Both the position numbers and the translations under genes were made by a program. The notes under the pieces were generated by a model. That model worked only from the letters and a program-made list of their open reading frames with translations, was not told the origin of the DNA and searched no databases. A stretch of 64,000 bases of DNA from Psococerastis gibbosa. Taxonomy: Eukaryota > Arthropoda > Insecta > Psocodea > Psocidae. The stretch covers positions 43,568,888 through 43,632,887 of the forward strand of contig OZ020488.1 of assembly GCA_963971405.1 (NCBI GenBank). The letters are read 5' to 3'. Shown in pieces: positions 44,690 to 54,633 of the stretch (its first letter is position 1; each line of letters starts with the position of its first letter).

Positions 44690-44895
44690 TCAGGTCATGT
44701 AGAGTAGTGGTACAGACTCCGACTTTCACTCGAAAGAGTCCCACACTTGCTACATTTTCTGGCCATGCTTCGGAGGGCACGTAAAGCAGGCGGTCCCGGG
44801 CTTTCCTAGTCGAGTGTAAGAGAGGGTTTTGTAGCCCTAGCTCTGCTAGGCTGGCTTAGTAACAGAATGTAAAAGTCAATATTTATTTTATTTAT
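44690..44895 (+). mobile_element. SINE-A copy
   Basis: GTCAGGTCATGTAGAGTAGTGG head, but ~10 bp including the first half of the B box are missing (GAAAGAGTCCCAC). Full body and tail. Confidence 0.8.
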
Positions 44896-45229
44896 AATTT
44901 AAATTTTTATCCCCAAACTTTTGCCAACCCAAAAATTTGTCACCCGCCCCCGTAGTCCGCCAATTTGGAAATACATAACTCAGCTAACTCCGCTATTGAA
45001 TACATTAGCTATAATTGAGCTGCCCATGCTCTCACATACGAGTATCTCCATTACTTCTAAAGAATACACTAGGTATAATTGAGTTCTCAAGAAAACATTT
45101 ACACTAGATAGGATCACAGCCGCCTGGCATCCTGGCTACGGCCTTGCTTTATAAGTCCACACAATCAGCAAAATTAATTAACTTAACTGAAAATCCCACT
45201 ATAAAAACCACATATAAAGTAACAAGAAC
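44896..45229. other. Unassigned interval
   Basis: An orphan hAT-like end (CTGGCTACGGCCTTG) at 45131-45145; otherwise unrecognised. Confidence 0.25.
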
Positions 45230-46930
45230 ACCTCAGCACTGTTAAGTATATCCATTTCAAATCTACAACATCATTAATGTCAAACACACCCCCGCACTAT
45301 CGAAGATCATTACAGTAAACACATCTCTATCAGCTCAAATATTCAGGAAATTTAATTTCAAATATTCCAAAACACCCACTCCCTAAACTATAAGTATCCT
45401 GTATGTATGTATGGAAGGGCCCACGATACATGTCATACAAGGTACTTTGCGTGAGCCTAATCTAAAAAAGGTAATGTTGTATACTGTATATCTAGATTTT
45501 AGACTACCTACGTCCAAATATACTATACTGAATTAATATCAAATATCAGCAACAATTGGAACAATCACACACAAGCCAATATGAATATCTCAGCAGTGTT
45601 AAGTATTCCTTAAGAAGTTCAAACTTTCATTCATAACAAATATCCAACTACGACAGCCACTCACTGAACAAAGCATACCCGGCCACGATAAGATGACATT
45701 TGGAACACTTGTTTATTCGAAAAGTTTTATATGCGGAACCCCGAGTTTATTCGATTTTTATAAGTGTTCCAAATGTCATCATATCGTGGTCGGGTCTAGT
45801 ACGTTCAAATATATTACTGAATTAATGTCAAATATCCAGCAACAATTTGAACAGTCGCAGATAAGCCAGTAAGAATATCTCAGCACTTTTAAGTATTCCT
45901 TAAGAAGTTCAAACTTTCACTCATAACAAATATCCAACTTCGACAATCACTAACTGAACTAAGTATACAGAATATACACGTCCAAATATACAACTGAATT
46001 AATATCGAATATCCAGCAACAATTGGAACAATCGCACACACGTCAATATGATTATCTCAGCATTGTTAAGTACAAACTTTCATTAATTTCAAATATCCCA
46101 CAACAACAACCACTCATTGAACTCGTATAGGCTATATACACGTCCAAATATGCAACTGAATTAACAGCAAATATCAGCAACAATTGGAACAATCAAACAC
46201 AAGTCATGATTATCTCAGCACTGTTAAGTATTGCTTAAGAAGTTCAAACTTTTATTAATATCAAATATTCAGCAACAATTATATTGGAACAATCGCGCAC
46301 AAGCCAATAAGGATGTCTCAGCACTGTTAATCATTCCTTAAGAAGTTCAAACTATCATTCATTACAAATATCTTACTACGACAACCACTAACAGAACTAA
46401 GTATATTTCACGTCCAAATATACAACTGAATTAATATCACATATCCAGCAACTTTGGAACAATTGCACACAAGCCAATAAGAATATCTCAGCACTGTTAA
46501 GTATTCCTTACGAAGTACAAATTTTCATTCATAACAAATATCCCACAACAATAACCACTCACTGAACTACGTACAGGCTATATACACGTCCAAATATGCA
46601 ACTGAATTAACAGCAAATACCCAGCAACAATTGGAACAATCGCACACAAGCCAATAAGAATATATCAGCACTGTTAAGTATTCCTTACGAAGTACAAATT
46701 TTCATTCATAACAAATATCCCACAACAATAACCACTCACTGAACTACGTACAGGCTATATACACGTCCAAATATGCAACTGAATTAACAGCAAATACCCA
46801 GCAACAATTGGAACAATCGCACACAAGCCAATAAAAATATCTCAGCACTGTTAACTATTCATTAAGAAGTTCAAGCAAACAGGAAAATTATTATCAAATA
46901 ACTAACGACAACAACCACTCACCATCGAAG
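45230..46930. repeat. Tandem array, ~177-bp unit, 8-9 copies
   Basis: Units share CACGTCCAAATAT(A/G)C, AACTGAATTAA, CAGCAACAATTGGAACAATC, CTCAGCACTGTTAAGTATTC and CACTCACTGAACTA. Unit marks lie at about 45509, 45799, 45979, 46139, 46409, 46586 and 46763, with a diverged unit at each end. The last units repeat a ~170-bp block without visible change (46491-46660 and 46668-46837), implying recent duplication there. A family P MITE sits within. The array ends ~160 bp before the cuticle gene's TATA-like box. Confidence 0.85.
45676..45796. mobile_element. Family P MITE, short form
   Basis: ACCCGGCCACGATAAGATGA then CATTTGGAACACTT at left, complement at right, ~120 bp in all. The spacing between adjacent tandem units grows by about its length, so it inserted into the array. 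Confidence 0.75.
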
Positions 46931-47090
46931 AATATCGTTTCCGTCAGCTGGCAGATAATTCAGGTACGATAGGTACCTAATCCTGCTATAGCATCGGCCT
47001 CTGGAGCGCCACACTAAGGGAGGGGTACCTCCAAGGCAAACTTCTGGTACCCCATGCAAAGCTTACGGGCGACGCGGCTCGAAGAATCTC

Positions 47091-47131
47091 GTATTTAAAC
47101 TCTGTGCCACAAGTGGAGAGCATCATTCAGT
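47091..47131 (+). promoter_or_regulatory. Putative core promoter of the cuticle gene
   Basis: TATTTAAA at 47092-47099, then TTCAGTG about 35 bp downstream, matching the arthropod initiator (TCAGT) with a likely start at about 47129. This leaves a ~57-nt 5' UTR before the ATG. TATA plus initiator is common for cuticle genes. Position only; no expression data. Confidence 0.55.
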
Positions 47132-47185
47132 GTTCTGCACTAGTCTTTCACTTCGTGAAATCAAAAAACCAAAAACCCTTTCAAC

Positions 47186-50100
47186 ATGTACAAGTTGGTA
47201 AGTTAAATCAGTTTTTCTACTATAGTATAAGTTGTATTTTGATTGTTCGGTTATCTTAGGTTATGTTTAGGCCTACGAGGAGTACTCTAACTTTTAGATA
47301 AAACAAATGACCTTTGTTTTGATATGTGACAATACCTACTTTACATTATATAATTCAGAGATATCCCACCTGGAACAAAGACATTTGAGTGATGTACCTT
47401 AGAGGGCGAAGAAGCAGCATTGTTTTTGGATATGTGACAGTACCTACCATCCACAACACCAATACGAAATTTAAAAATTCCCCAAAATTTTTCTGGTTAT
47501 TTAATTGAACCCTAAGTTCAGGCTCAAGATTAACTTAACAACTTCAAGATACAAAAGTTAATTTCGTTTTCACACGGAAAAGCAACTAAACTATATTATA
47601 TTTTAAGGAACTGCCTATTATAAAATAAAAAAAACAATATTTTCTGATTCCTTCTCAACATTTTGGGTTTTGATTGCTCATGTACTTTAAGGCCACCACA
47701 TAAGAGATATAATAGGCGAGTTTAATCGTTTAATGCATTTTAATTTGAACACTGCCTGCTTTACATCTCAACATTTTGAGATACTCCGCCATAAACTAAT
47801 TCCATTTTCGAACAATTCACCTGTGAATTTTCCATTCCACCCAAAAGAAACTTTGAACCCCATAATAACTGAAAATAAAAAGGGTTAAAGGTTGGCCGGA
47901 ATCACCTGGTTTCCTTGCAAATCTTTCTTGGGGGAAAAACAGGTAAGGAAAACATTTTTGGGAGTTGCCTCGTATTTTTCCGGTTCATTTATCTTGGCAT
48001 TTTCTCCGGTGAATCACGCTTTAACTGCGTTAGCTTAACAAGTTTTAATGCCACCCTTCCCCCCACCTGCCCTGGTTTTCCCACTTCCCGCATTCGGAAT
48101 GTTTAAAAAAATGAATTCCAGGTGAGAAAAGGGTGAAAAAAATGTTTCCTTTGTATAGTCGTGATCAGACTCCTGGGCACTGTCTTTATGAAGCTATAGG
48201 CTGTCTATTCTTGTTATTATTGGAACTGCATAACAAAGTTAGTTCTACGACACGGCGTTGCCATCAAGTATTCCTCAGCGAAACATTCCCAGCGATCATG
48301 TGAGCTACCCTAATGAGAACAATAACCCAATTAAAACATTCATTTTTGTAATACAATAATATCAATAGTAGGCTGCAGTAGGCCCTATCTGACAAACAAG
48401 CAATCTCTTAGATATGCGATAATGCTATCAACATTTCATTAGGCATACAATAGGCCAATTATACTTAAGTCTACGATGGAACAAATTAATATTCATGCAG
48501 CAATGAGTAACCTTGCATAAAAAACAATACATTTCATAATACGGACTGATCATTTCCCTTCATCAAGGACATCTAGAATACCCAGTACCGCTCTTTAAAA
48601 GAAATAAACTACAATTTTCCCGCCTTAATTTGAAGTTGTGTGTTACATCTTGACAAGTGACATATATTTTGGCGCAGAGACATGGCTTGAAATCCCAATG
48701 TTTGGCTTGGTTGGAAGTGGCAGTCAATGTGGAAGAAAAAAAGTTCGTCAGGGGGTCATTAATTCGATCCTAAAGCTTCGAACTCTTTCGAACCTACCAC
48801 TCGATCCAAAAGCTTCGAACTCTTTCGAACCTACCACTCTAAACATTACGCCTCAGCGGCGATAATTCGAAATTTCGAATCTACCACTCGATCCAAAAGC
48901 TTCGAACTCTTTCGAACCTACCACTCTAAACATTACGCCTCAGCTGCGATAATTCCCAAATGTGACTTTACACCTGGCGCAGCAATTCAAATTCAAATTA
49001 CATTGCTTTTGGGTTTATTCTGCCCTATATAGAACTCAAAAGACATTCCTTTGAATACATTACCAACCGAACAAGATGAAATTTTCCGGCCCATGTAGTT
49101 AGTTGCTGACCCGACATATTTGGAATTCGCTTAGTTCCACTGTCTTTCCCGCTTCCAAATGGGTTATATGATCGTATTGGGGCTAGCTATTCGACCGGAA
49201 ACGATATTTTTCGCGGGTTTTATACGCTATTTCCTTCCCCAGCAACCGGGTATATTGCCTCTAAAAATTTTCTTCTGCACCTAAACCTACTGGGGGTTGT
49301 TTTCACTATGACTAGTGATATTCAGCCGAATCCATAATTAAAGGAAGTATAGGTACGAAGATACAATAATCATATAAGGTAGAAGAATAAGATAACGGTA
49401 TTCATGTTACTGTCTTTCTACCATCCTCTTCTTCTTCTGCTTCTGGCTCTACAGCCCTTGATGACAACACTCCTCCAGTCATCACGGTTTTGTACTAAGC
49501 TTCGCCATATACGGACTCCCAACTCGAGAAGGTCAATTTGCAACTCAGCCTACCAGCGTTTTCTATGACAAACCACTTTTTACTCGTCGAAGCAAAACCT
49601 TTGCTCGTGAAATATTTCATTTAAGGGTTTACATTGTTTTTTTAAACTTTAATATCAGCCGTCACAATGAGTTTAGTTTTATTCAGGAACACAGCCAAGT
49701 TGTGGTTTATGGGTAACCTGGAAAGGCAGCCATCGTGGGTTTCAGTCCTGCAGTGTTTGTTTTTCTTACGGAAATTAGAGGATATAGAGAAACTCGGCTT
49801 GGGGGGATTCGAACCCTCGATCTACGCCTAACCGGGGCGTCGTCTTAACCGCTGGACCACAAGCCTGCACGTTTTTCTTGATTCCCAATTTTCAAACTCA
49901 GACGTTTTCCATTAATTTACCTCGATGAACATTTGGGTGTCAGCCTCTCAGGCACATGTTTTTGTAATGTCAAGGTACGCGAAGCCTTGCATGGTCGACT
50001 TGTACGCAATATACGAACAATAACACAATACTAGTACAAGAGCGAAGTCAATGTCGTGAATGCACAATTCCACGGGGTTACATGTAGCTTCCAAATCGGG

Positions 50101-50690
50101 CAAAGTTGACCTGCACTGACCTATCTATACCTATTAACAAGAAGAAATAGCATAAATAAGAATGGATTAATGTCCCTCTTACCTCTATAACTTGTCAAGT
50201 ACCTTCTACGTTACATGTCCTCTGAAAAGATGGAAAATAAATGACTTTTGAGGCTTGAACCACAACATTTCATATTGACTTAGTACACACTATATTATAT
50301 GATGACGTCTTTGCAAAAGAATAACTAAAGGAAATTAGTCGCAAGCAGACACCAAATTTTATGACATTCTTCGTCTAATTCCAGGTTGTTCTTGCCGCCG
50401 TCCTGGCCGTCGCCGCCGCTGGAGTCCTTGCCCCCGTGGCTCTCTCCGTCCACCCGTCTCCCGCTGTGATCCACACCCCCGTCGTCCACAAGACGCTCAT
50501 CGCTCACCCCACTGTGGTGCGCACCGCAGTTGTGCACCCCGCTCCCCTCGTCCGCACCGTTCCCGTCGTCCACTCTGCTCCCCTCGTCCGCACCGTTCCC
50601 GTTGTACACGCCGCTCCCGTCGTCCATACATCCCACGCCGTCGTCCATTCTTCCCCCATCGTCCACGCCTCTCCCGTCCTCCTCCACTAA
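47186..50690 (+). CDS. Cuticle-type secreted protein, VVH/AP-rich (two exons)
   Basis: Exon 1 (47186-47197) encodes MYKL and ends at GTAAGT. Exon 2 (50385-50690) follows a polypyrimidine stretch and CCAG, and runs to TAA. The join is in phase and gives 105 residues. Residues 1-20 ([20 protein letters not shown]) form a clear secretory signal peptide. The mature part is low-complexity, rich in V, H, A, P, T and S, with PVVH and AP motifs and a direct 12-residue duplication (57-68 and 69-80, [11 protein letters not shown](S/A)). It has no Cys or Trp and no Rebers-Riddiford chitin-binding consensus. A four-codon first exon carrying the start of the signal peptide is classic for arthropod cuticular protein genes. 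The protein presumably joins the extracellular cuticle matrix; that role is inferred. Exon 2 is strongly GC-rich at third positions, unlike its surroundings, which supports real coding. Intron ~3.2 kb, holding repeats. No other gene is nearby. Confidence 0.85.
48762..48958. repeat. Tandem repeat in the intron, ~86-bp unit
   Basis: CGATCCAAAAGCTTCGAACT then CTTTCGAACCTACCACTC occurs at 48803 and 48889, with a partial unit at 48762. Each unit holds several TTCGAA palindromes. No specific factor site is claimed. Confidence 0.75.
49432..49564 (-). mobile_element. LINE 3' end fragment (in the intron, antisense)
   Basis: The minus strand reads [20 protein letters not shown] then RDDWRSVV, a stop-free ORF2 C-terminal stretch. 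It matches the tails at 39430 (plus) and 55632 (minus). A small deletion removes EQAKAH before the terminal AGGGCTGTAGAGCCAGAAG. Confidence 0.65.
49768..49870 (-). mobile_element. Minimal tRNA-derived retroposon in the intron
   Basis: GTTTTTCTT is directly repeated at 49759-49767 and 49871-49879. The insert is little more than a tRNA-like sequence (minus strand, 49795-49866) plus a ~28-bp trailer (TCTATATCCTCTAATTTC). The same trailer follows the better-preserved copy at 53578-53650. Acceptor position 1 and one T-stem pair are broken here, so it is a pseudogene copy. Confidence 0.65.
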
Positions 50691-50964
50691 GAGTTCCTAG
50701 TCAATGCATTGAAAATGCCACCACCGAAACCACATTGTTCCCAGTTGTAAATAATAGTACCAACAAATTCCACCACAATCAATATACCATGGATCGTGAT
50801 ACTCCGTGCCATTTTCAAAACAGAAAAATAATATAAATTATTAGAAATTCCAGTTTTGTCTATTTATTTTGTTTTTGTGCTCGTATCAACAGTTGAAAGT
50901 TGAACAGACGGACAAGTGAATCTGTACATGATTTCCTATTTATCACATGTGTAAGTACTCTATT
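50691..50964 (+). other. Cuticle gene 3' flank
   Basis: AT-rich 3' flank. No AATAAA within ~200 bp of the stop; the nearest variants are AATAAT at ~50750 and AATATA at ~50831, so the polyadenylation site is uncertain. Confidence 0.3.
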
Positions 50965-51366
50965 GGTTAATGGCAATGGTTTAATACTAATTTAAAAGGA
51001 GTTAGTTTAACTTACATTGCCTGTTGTGCTAATAATTATTAGAGGTCATAGTCATAGCCGTTGAGTGGCTAGAGAGCTTGTATTTCAATCAAGAAAACGG
51101 TTGTTCTCAAGGGGTTCAGATTTACTCAATACTTCAGAGTAGAATACAAGAGCAATGAGTCAATTGGCCAGAAACCATCAGTCATTCTCAGGACTTAGCC
51201 TGAAGATGGGAGTAGCACCCACTTCCGAAACGTCGCCCCCTTCACCTGACAATGGGCTCCGCCCTAATTGTTCGATGACTATGAGGCCTATGCCTCTAAT
51301 GACTATTAACACAACAGACAGTTTAAGTCCAACTAACTCTTTGTTAAATTGTATGGATACCGTAGT
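50965..51366. repeat. Inverted-arm repeat with a central hairpin (copy 1)
   Basis: Diverged inverted arms at 50965-51058 and 51273-51358 (left contains TTACATTGCCTGTTGTGCTA; right is its complement). Between them, 51202-51225 forms a GAAG-A-TGGG / CCCA-CTTC hairpin followed by CGAAACGTCG. Copy 2 is at 63660-63915. Such GATGG..CGAAACGT motifs are common in arthropod retroelement repeats, perhaps Penelope-like; class not proven. Confidence 0.6.
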
Positions 51367-51543
51367 TCAGTGGTAAGTTTTGGTTGCCTCAATTTTCCTT
51401 ATCCGATTGAGCTGGATTGATCAATGAAACAATTGCATAGCCCATAGATTGGACAGCCAGCTCTTTAAATTATCAGTGAGCAGATTGGACTTTATATTTT
51501 GCCATTTTATAAGCAGATCATATTACATAAGGTTAGGTTATTA
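51367..51543. other. Unassigned interval
   Basis: Nothing recognised. Confidence 0.2.
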
Positions 51544-51682
51544 AGGCGCCCATTCCACATGCGTCAATCGTCAATGAAAAATTGAAAAATGACGTTTTAG
51601 CAGACATTAAAGACATACTAAAAATTCTGCTACCACGTCAATTTACGTCATTTTGACGTCATTCTTCAATTTTTCATTGACG
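51544..51682. mobile_element. Harbinger-like MITE (M4), right end lost
   Basis: Left GGCGCCCATTCCACATGCG after a TTA; arms CGTCAATGAAAAATTGAA and GACG(T)TTTAGCAGACATTA are mirrored to the right up to TTCATTGACGA. The outer right ~25 bp are replaced by a SINE-A head, so the SINE inserted into or recombined with this end. Confidence 0.65.
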
Positions 51683-51683
51683 A

Positions 51684-51774
51684 TGGTCAGAAACTGTAGT
51701 AAGTGTGGGACTCAAACCAACAACCTTTCGGGTATAAGTTGGACCCTTTACCACTACTCTACATGTCCTCAAAT
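51684..51774 (-). mobile_element. SINE-A head fragment
   Basis: Only the tRNA-like head, from CAGAAACTGTAGTAAGTG to CTACATGTCCTC. B-box complement GGACTCAAACC. Confidence 0.65.
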
Positions 51775-52365
51775 ACTCGCTCCAACATCAAATTACTGGC
51801 CAGTGAAATGCCACATTTGTCGCATTAAAAAAGTTGAAATATATTTGGATATTGATTCAGTTTTTCTTGGAAACGTCTTTAAAAGTGGACCACAGCCTTA
51901 AAAGGTTGGGAACCACTGCTTTAGACCAACCTCTTTAGGACTCCAAACCCAATCTTGAACAGCAAAAGACTTTATGACTAGGGTAAGTACAAAATAATTT
52001 CGTATACAACTGAATTTGCCCCTTGGGGCTGAGTCTGTGAAACTGGGTCATAGAATCGCCGCTCAAAAATCTATTTCCTCTGAAATTTGCGGTCTACAAT
52101 CGGTACGCTACCCCTTCAATCCCATCTCCCCCTGTATAAATCCTCTCAAATGCTGTATATACTGTATATACTATACAGTACGTACTGAAGAGGCTGCTTT
52201 GTAGAATAAGCACCAGATTGTGTATACGAATCCATAGCAGTACACCGTCTTCCATGATTTATTTCGCTTTACACTTGAGGTTTATGGGTTTAAGTATTTG
52301 ATGTAAGTTATTTCTGGGAAAAATTATATATTTTTCCAGTTACCCAGCACTGGGAACATTTATTA
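51775..52365. other. Unassigned interval
   Basis: TGTATATACTGTATATACTA palindromic run at ~52155. Nothing else recognised. Confidence 0.2.
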
Positions 52366-52550
52366 TAATTTAATAATAATAATCAATGTCTTATATTTAC
52401 GTGGCGAGACTTAAGACTAGACAGTCTTTTTTTGTCGAACCCACGTCCAAAAAAAAATGAATAGGCTACAATGTCCATAGTCAACAAACCAAAAAACAAC
52501 AGTAAGCTAACAACTGTGTTATTCTAAACGTATTTATAAAAAATACAGGA
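52366..52550 (-). repeat. Dispersed repeat F, copy 1 (possible LINE 3' end)
   Basis: On the plus strand, (AAT)n, then CTTATATTTACGTGGCGAGA, ACTAGACAGTC and a CCACGTCCAAAAAA box. Matches 58626-58815. An (ATT)n end on the minus strand suggests a retroposon tail. A SINE-A tail follows directly. Confidence 0.5.
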
Positions 52551-52551
52551 A

Positions 52552-52582
<31 letters not shown>

Positions 52583-52785
52583 GGGCTTTTTATTGTTTCT
52601 ATTACTAAGCCGACCTAGCGGAGTTAGGGCTATAAAGCCCTCTCTTACACTCAACTAGGAAGGCCCGGGACCGCCTGCTTTACATGCCCTCCGAAGCATG
52701 GCCAGAAAATGAAGCCAGTGTGGGACTCGAGCCAACAACCATTCGGGAGAAAGTCAGAGTCCGTACCAATACGCTGTATGTCCTG
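52551..52785 (-). mobile_element. SINE-A copy, close to consensus
   Basis: Long (AAAT)n tail, body with CTAGCGGAGTTAGGGCTATA, full GGGACCGCCTGCTTTACATG block and head with GGACTCGAGCCAAC (B-box complement). Among the best-preserved bodies here. Confidence 0.85.
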
Positions 52786-53276
52786 ACTGATAGGAATACT
52801 AGTACTTATAGACAAAAATCGATAATGGTGTTTCTCAGAAGGATTAATTTTTTTTTCTTCAAAAAAACCGAACTTTTTTTTAATTTTTTTTAGATTTGTA
52901 GCTATACAGAACCAAACTATTATAAGAGGAAGTGACCTAGTAGTTTTTGTTCACATTGTTAACGCGACTACAATTATTAAATCCGAATTTAAGAAATAAG
53001 TTGTTGGCGCCATTAAACTATTAGCCGTTCATCGTCGTTTAAATTTAACTATACATTGAGCTGGCCCTAAATTAAAAATCCCTTTCGGGTGTAGGGAGAT
53101 TCCGCAGACTCTGCTTTTCCTCTAAGCTACCTACGCTATGTGTCTATGAGGTATGTAATGAAAAAGAAAAAGTATTTACATTTTTTTCCCGACCACAACA
53201 TCAACACTCAAAACACTCTTGGGTTCCAAATTTCGAACCACAATGCCAACTATGAACTTTTACTCATCAAATTATT
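52786..53276. other. Mostly unassigned; old family D piece at 52900-53060
   Basis: ACCAAACTATTATAAGAGGAAG, then AACGCGACTACAATTATTAA and GTTGGCGCC follow the D order on the minus strand but are strongly diverged. Confidence 0.35.
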
Positions 53277-53551
53277 GCTTTCCAATTTATACGTATAGTA
53301 GTATAAGGAAAGCTTTGTGATGGTCGAAATTTTCGATTCTGCCCTGATCTCAACGGATTTACACGTTTTGAGGTCCCAGGAACCAAAAAAAATTGGTTTT
53401 TACGAAAATATGTCTGTCTGTCCCTCTGTCTGCCGGTTCATCGATTTCCGGGCAAACTACCCGGTTGATTTTGATGAAATTTAGCATGTAGGTTCACAAA
53501 AATTATATCTCGTGATATTTTATTTTTATTTTGGGCTGACTCAATTTAGGA

Positions 53552-54062
53552 CCGAAATTAGAGGATATGGAAAAAACTGGGCTTGGCGGGATTCGAACCC
53601 ACGATCTACGCCTAACCGGGGCGTCGTCTTAACCGCTGGACCACAAGCCCCGACAAGTCCAGTAAATGCCAAATCCTCTACTTATGCTCTAATTGACATG
53701 ATTCGTGTTGCTAGACAGGTTAGCACAACTACACAACTATCTAACCGAACAGGTCTGTGAGCTGACTTAATTGCATAAAGGCAATGCTTTATTCATTACA
53801 TTGTAGTATTATATGGTATATATAACACTGACATTAAATTAACTTTGGTTGAAGAGGTAACCTCCTCGTTATAACCGAAATTAGAGGATATGGAAAAAGC
53901 GGTTAAGACGACGCCCCGGTTAGGCGTAGATCGTGGGTTCGAATCCCGCCAAGCCCAGTTTTTTCCATATCCTCTAATTTCGGTTATAACGAGGAGGTTA
54001 CCTCTTCAACCAAAGTTAATTTAATGTCAGTGTTATATATACCATATAATACTACAATGTAA
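53552..54062. mobile_element. Composite palindromic insertion with two tRNA-like units
   Basis: TCAATTTAGGA (11 bp) is repeated at 53541-53551 and 54063-54073, bounding a 511-bp insertion in family D. Order: a minus-strand tRNA-like unit with trailer (53552-53650); a family Q-like half-element (53680-53790); a left arm (53796-53898); a partial plus-strand tRNA-like unit (53899-53958); a right arm (53960-54063). The two ~103-bp arms are exact complements by eye. Confidence 0.75.
53578..53650 (-). tRNA. tRNA-like sequence, full cloverleaf, probably a retroposon head
   Basis: 73 nt on the minus strand with a 7-bp acceptor stem (GGGCTTG/CAAGCCC), a D arm with GTCC..AGAC and GGTTA, a 5-bp anticodon stem (ACGCC/GGCGT), a T arm GTGGG-TTCGAAT-CCCGC and discriminator A. 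A T6 run follows 1 nt after position 73, a Pol III terminator. The 7-nt anticodon loop is CCGGTTA, so position 33 is C instead of the near-universal U and the anticodon would be GGU. The unusual loop and its repeated, inserted context favour a tRNA-derived repeat over a working tRNA gene. Confidence 0.5.
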
Positions 54063-54277
54063 TCAATTTAGGAGGATTTTATTTTCAAAAAAACCTCTAA
54101 AAAAATATTTCTCAAAAACCGCTCCAACGATTTCTTTTAAATTCACTTATATTGTAGTCGTTATTAATAAAATGCCCCTTGATAGTTTGCTTCTGGGGGT
54201 AAAAAAAATAAAATAACTAAATTTTCGTCGAACAGTCGAACATTGGTTGCCATCTCAATAGGTAGATGAATCTCCCT

Positions 54278-54633
54278 AGAAGATCCCGATGCAGGATTTA
54301 TACGTATAAACCAAATTTGGTGAAAACCTGTTGAGTTGTTTGTTCACTGTTCACAAGTCAATGCACGGACATTATTTTATACAAAACATTTAGGAAAGTT
54401 TAGGAAATTTTTAGAAAGAAAAAAATTGTAAAATTATCTTATTTAAATTTTTAAATTTTAACCCTATAGGTTAAGAATAAAAATAGTTGCCATAGTTGGC
54501 CCACTGGGACCTCAAACGTGATTTTCAATTGAAACTGCTGAATATTTCAACTGTCACAAAGCTTGCCCTAAAATAACACTTTCAATTGCCAATTGCCTTA
54601 AAATATCCTAAAGTATAAGTTGGAAAGCAATAA
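54278..54633 (-). repeat. Family D, diverged 5' piece
   Basis: The plus strand ends GTATAAGTTGGAAAGC preceded by TGTCACAAAGCTTGCCC and GGGACCTCAAACGTG; the GTCT microsatellite is absent. With the preceding copy it makes another inverted D arrangement. Confidence 0.55.

Larger units (their letters stand above)
53277..54225 (+). repeat. Family D, split and 3'-truncated copy
   Basis: 5' part 53277-53551 (GCTTTCCAATTTATACG, GTCTGTCTGTCC, TTTGATGAAATTTAGCATG). A 511-bp insertion follows, then GGATTTTATTTTCAAAAAAA to AATAACTAAATTTT. It lacks the 3' half with the TGACGTCA motif and hairpin. Confidence 0.8.

Noticed and set aside
48770-48925. Heat-shock elements in the cuticle intron
   Set aside because: TTC and GAA triplets are adjacent or four bases apart, not in the alternating two-base-spaced pattern.
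50325-50687. 120-codon minus-strand Gly/Asp-rich frame
   Set aside because: Antisense of the GC-rich cuticle exon; codon periodicity, signal peptide and splice sites all favour the plus strand.
51190-51250. Canonical hammerhead ribozyme at the 51.2-kb hairpin
   Set aside because: The CTGA(T/A)GA segment pairs within the hairpin itself and helix I is not supported, so I kept only the covarying-hairpin claim.
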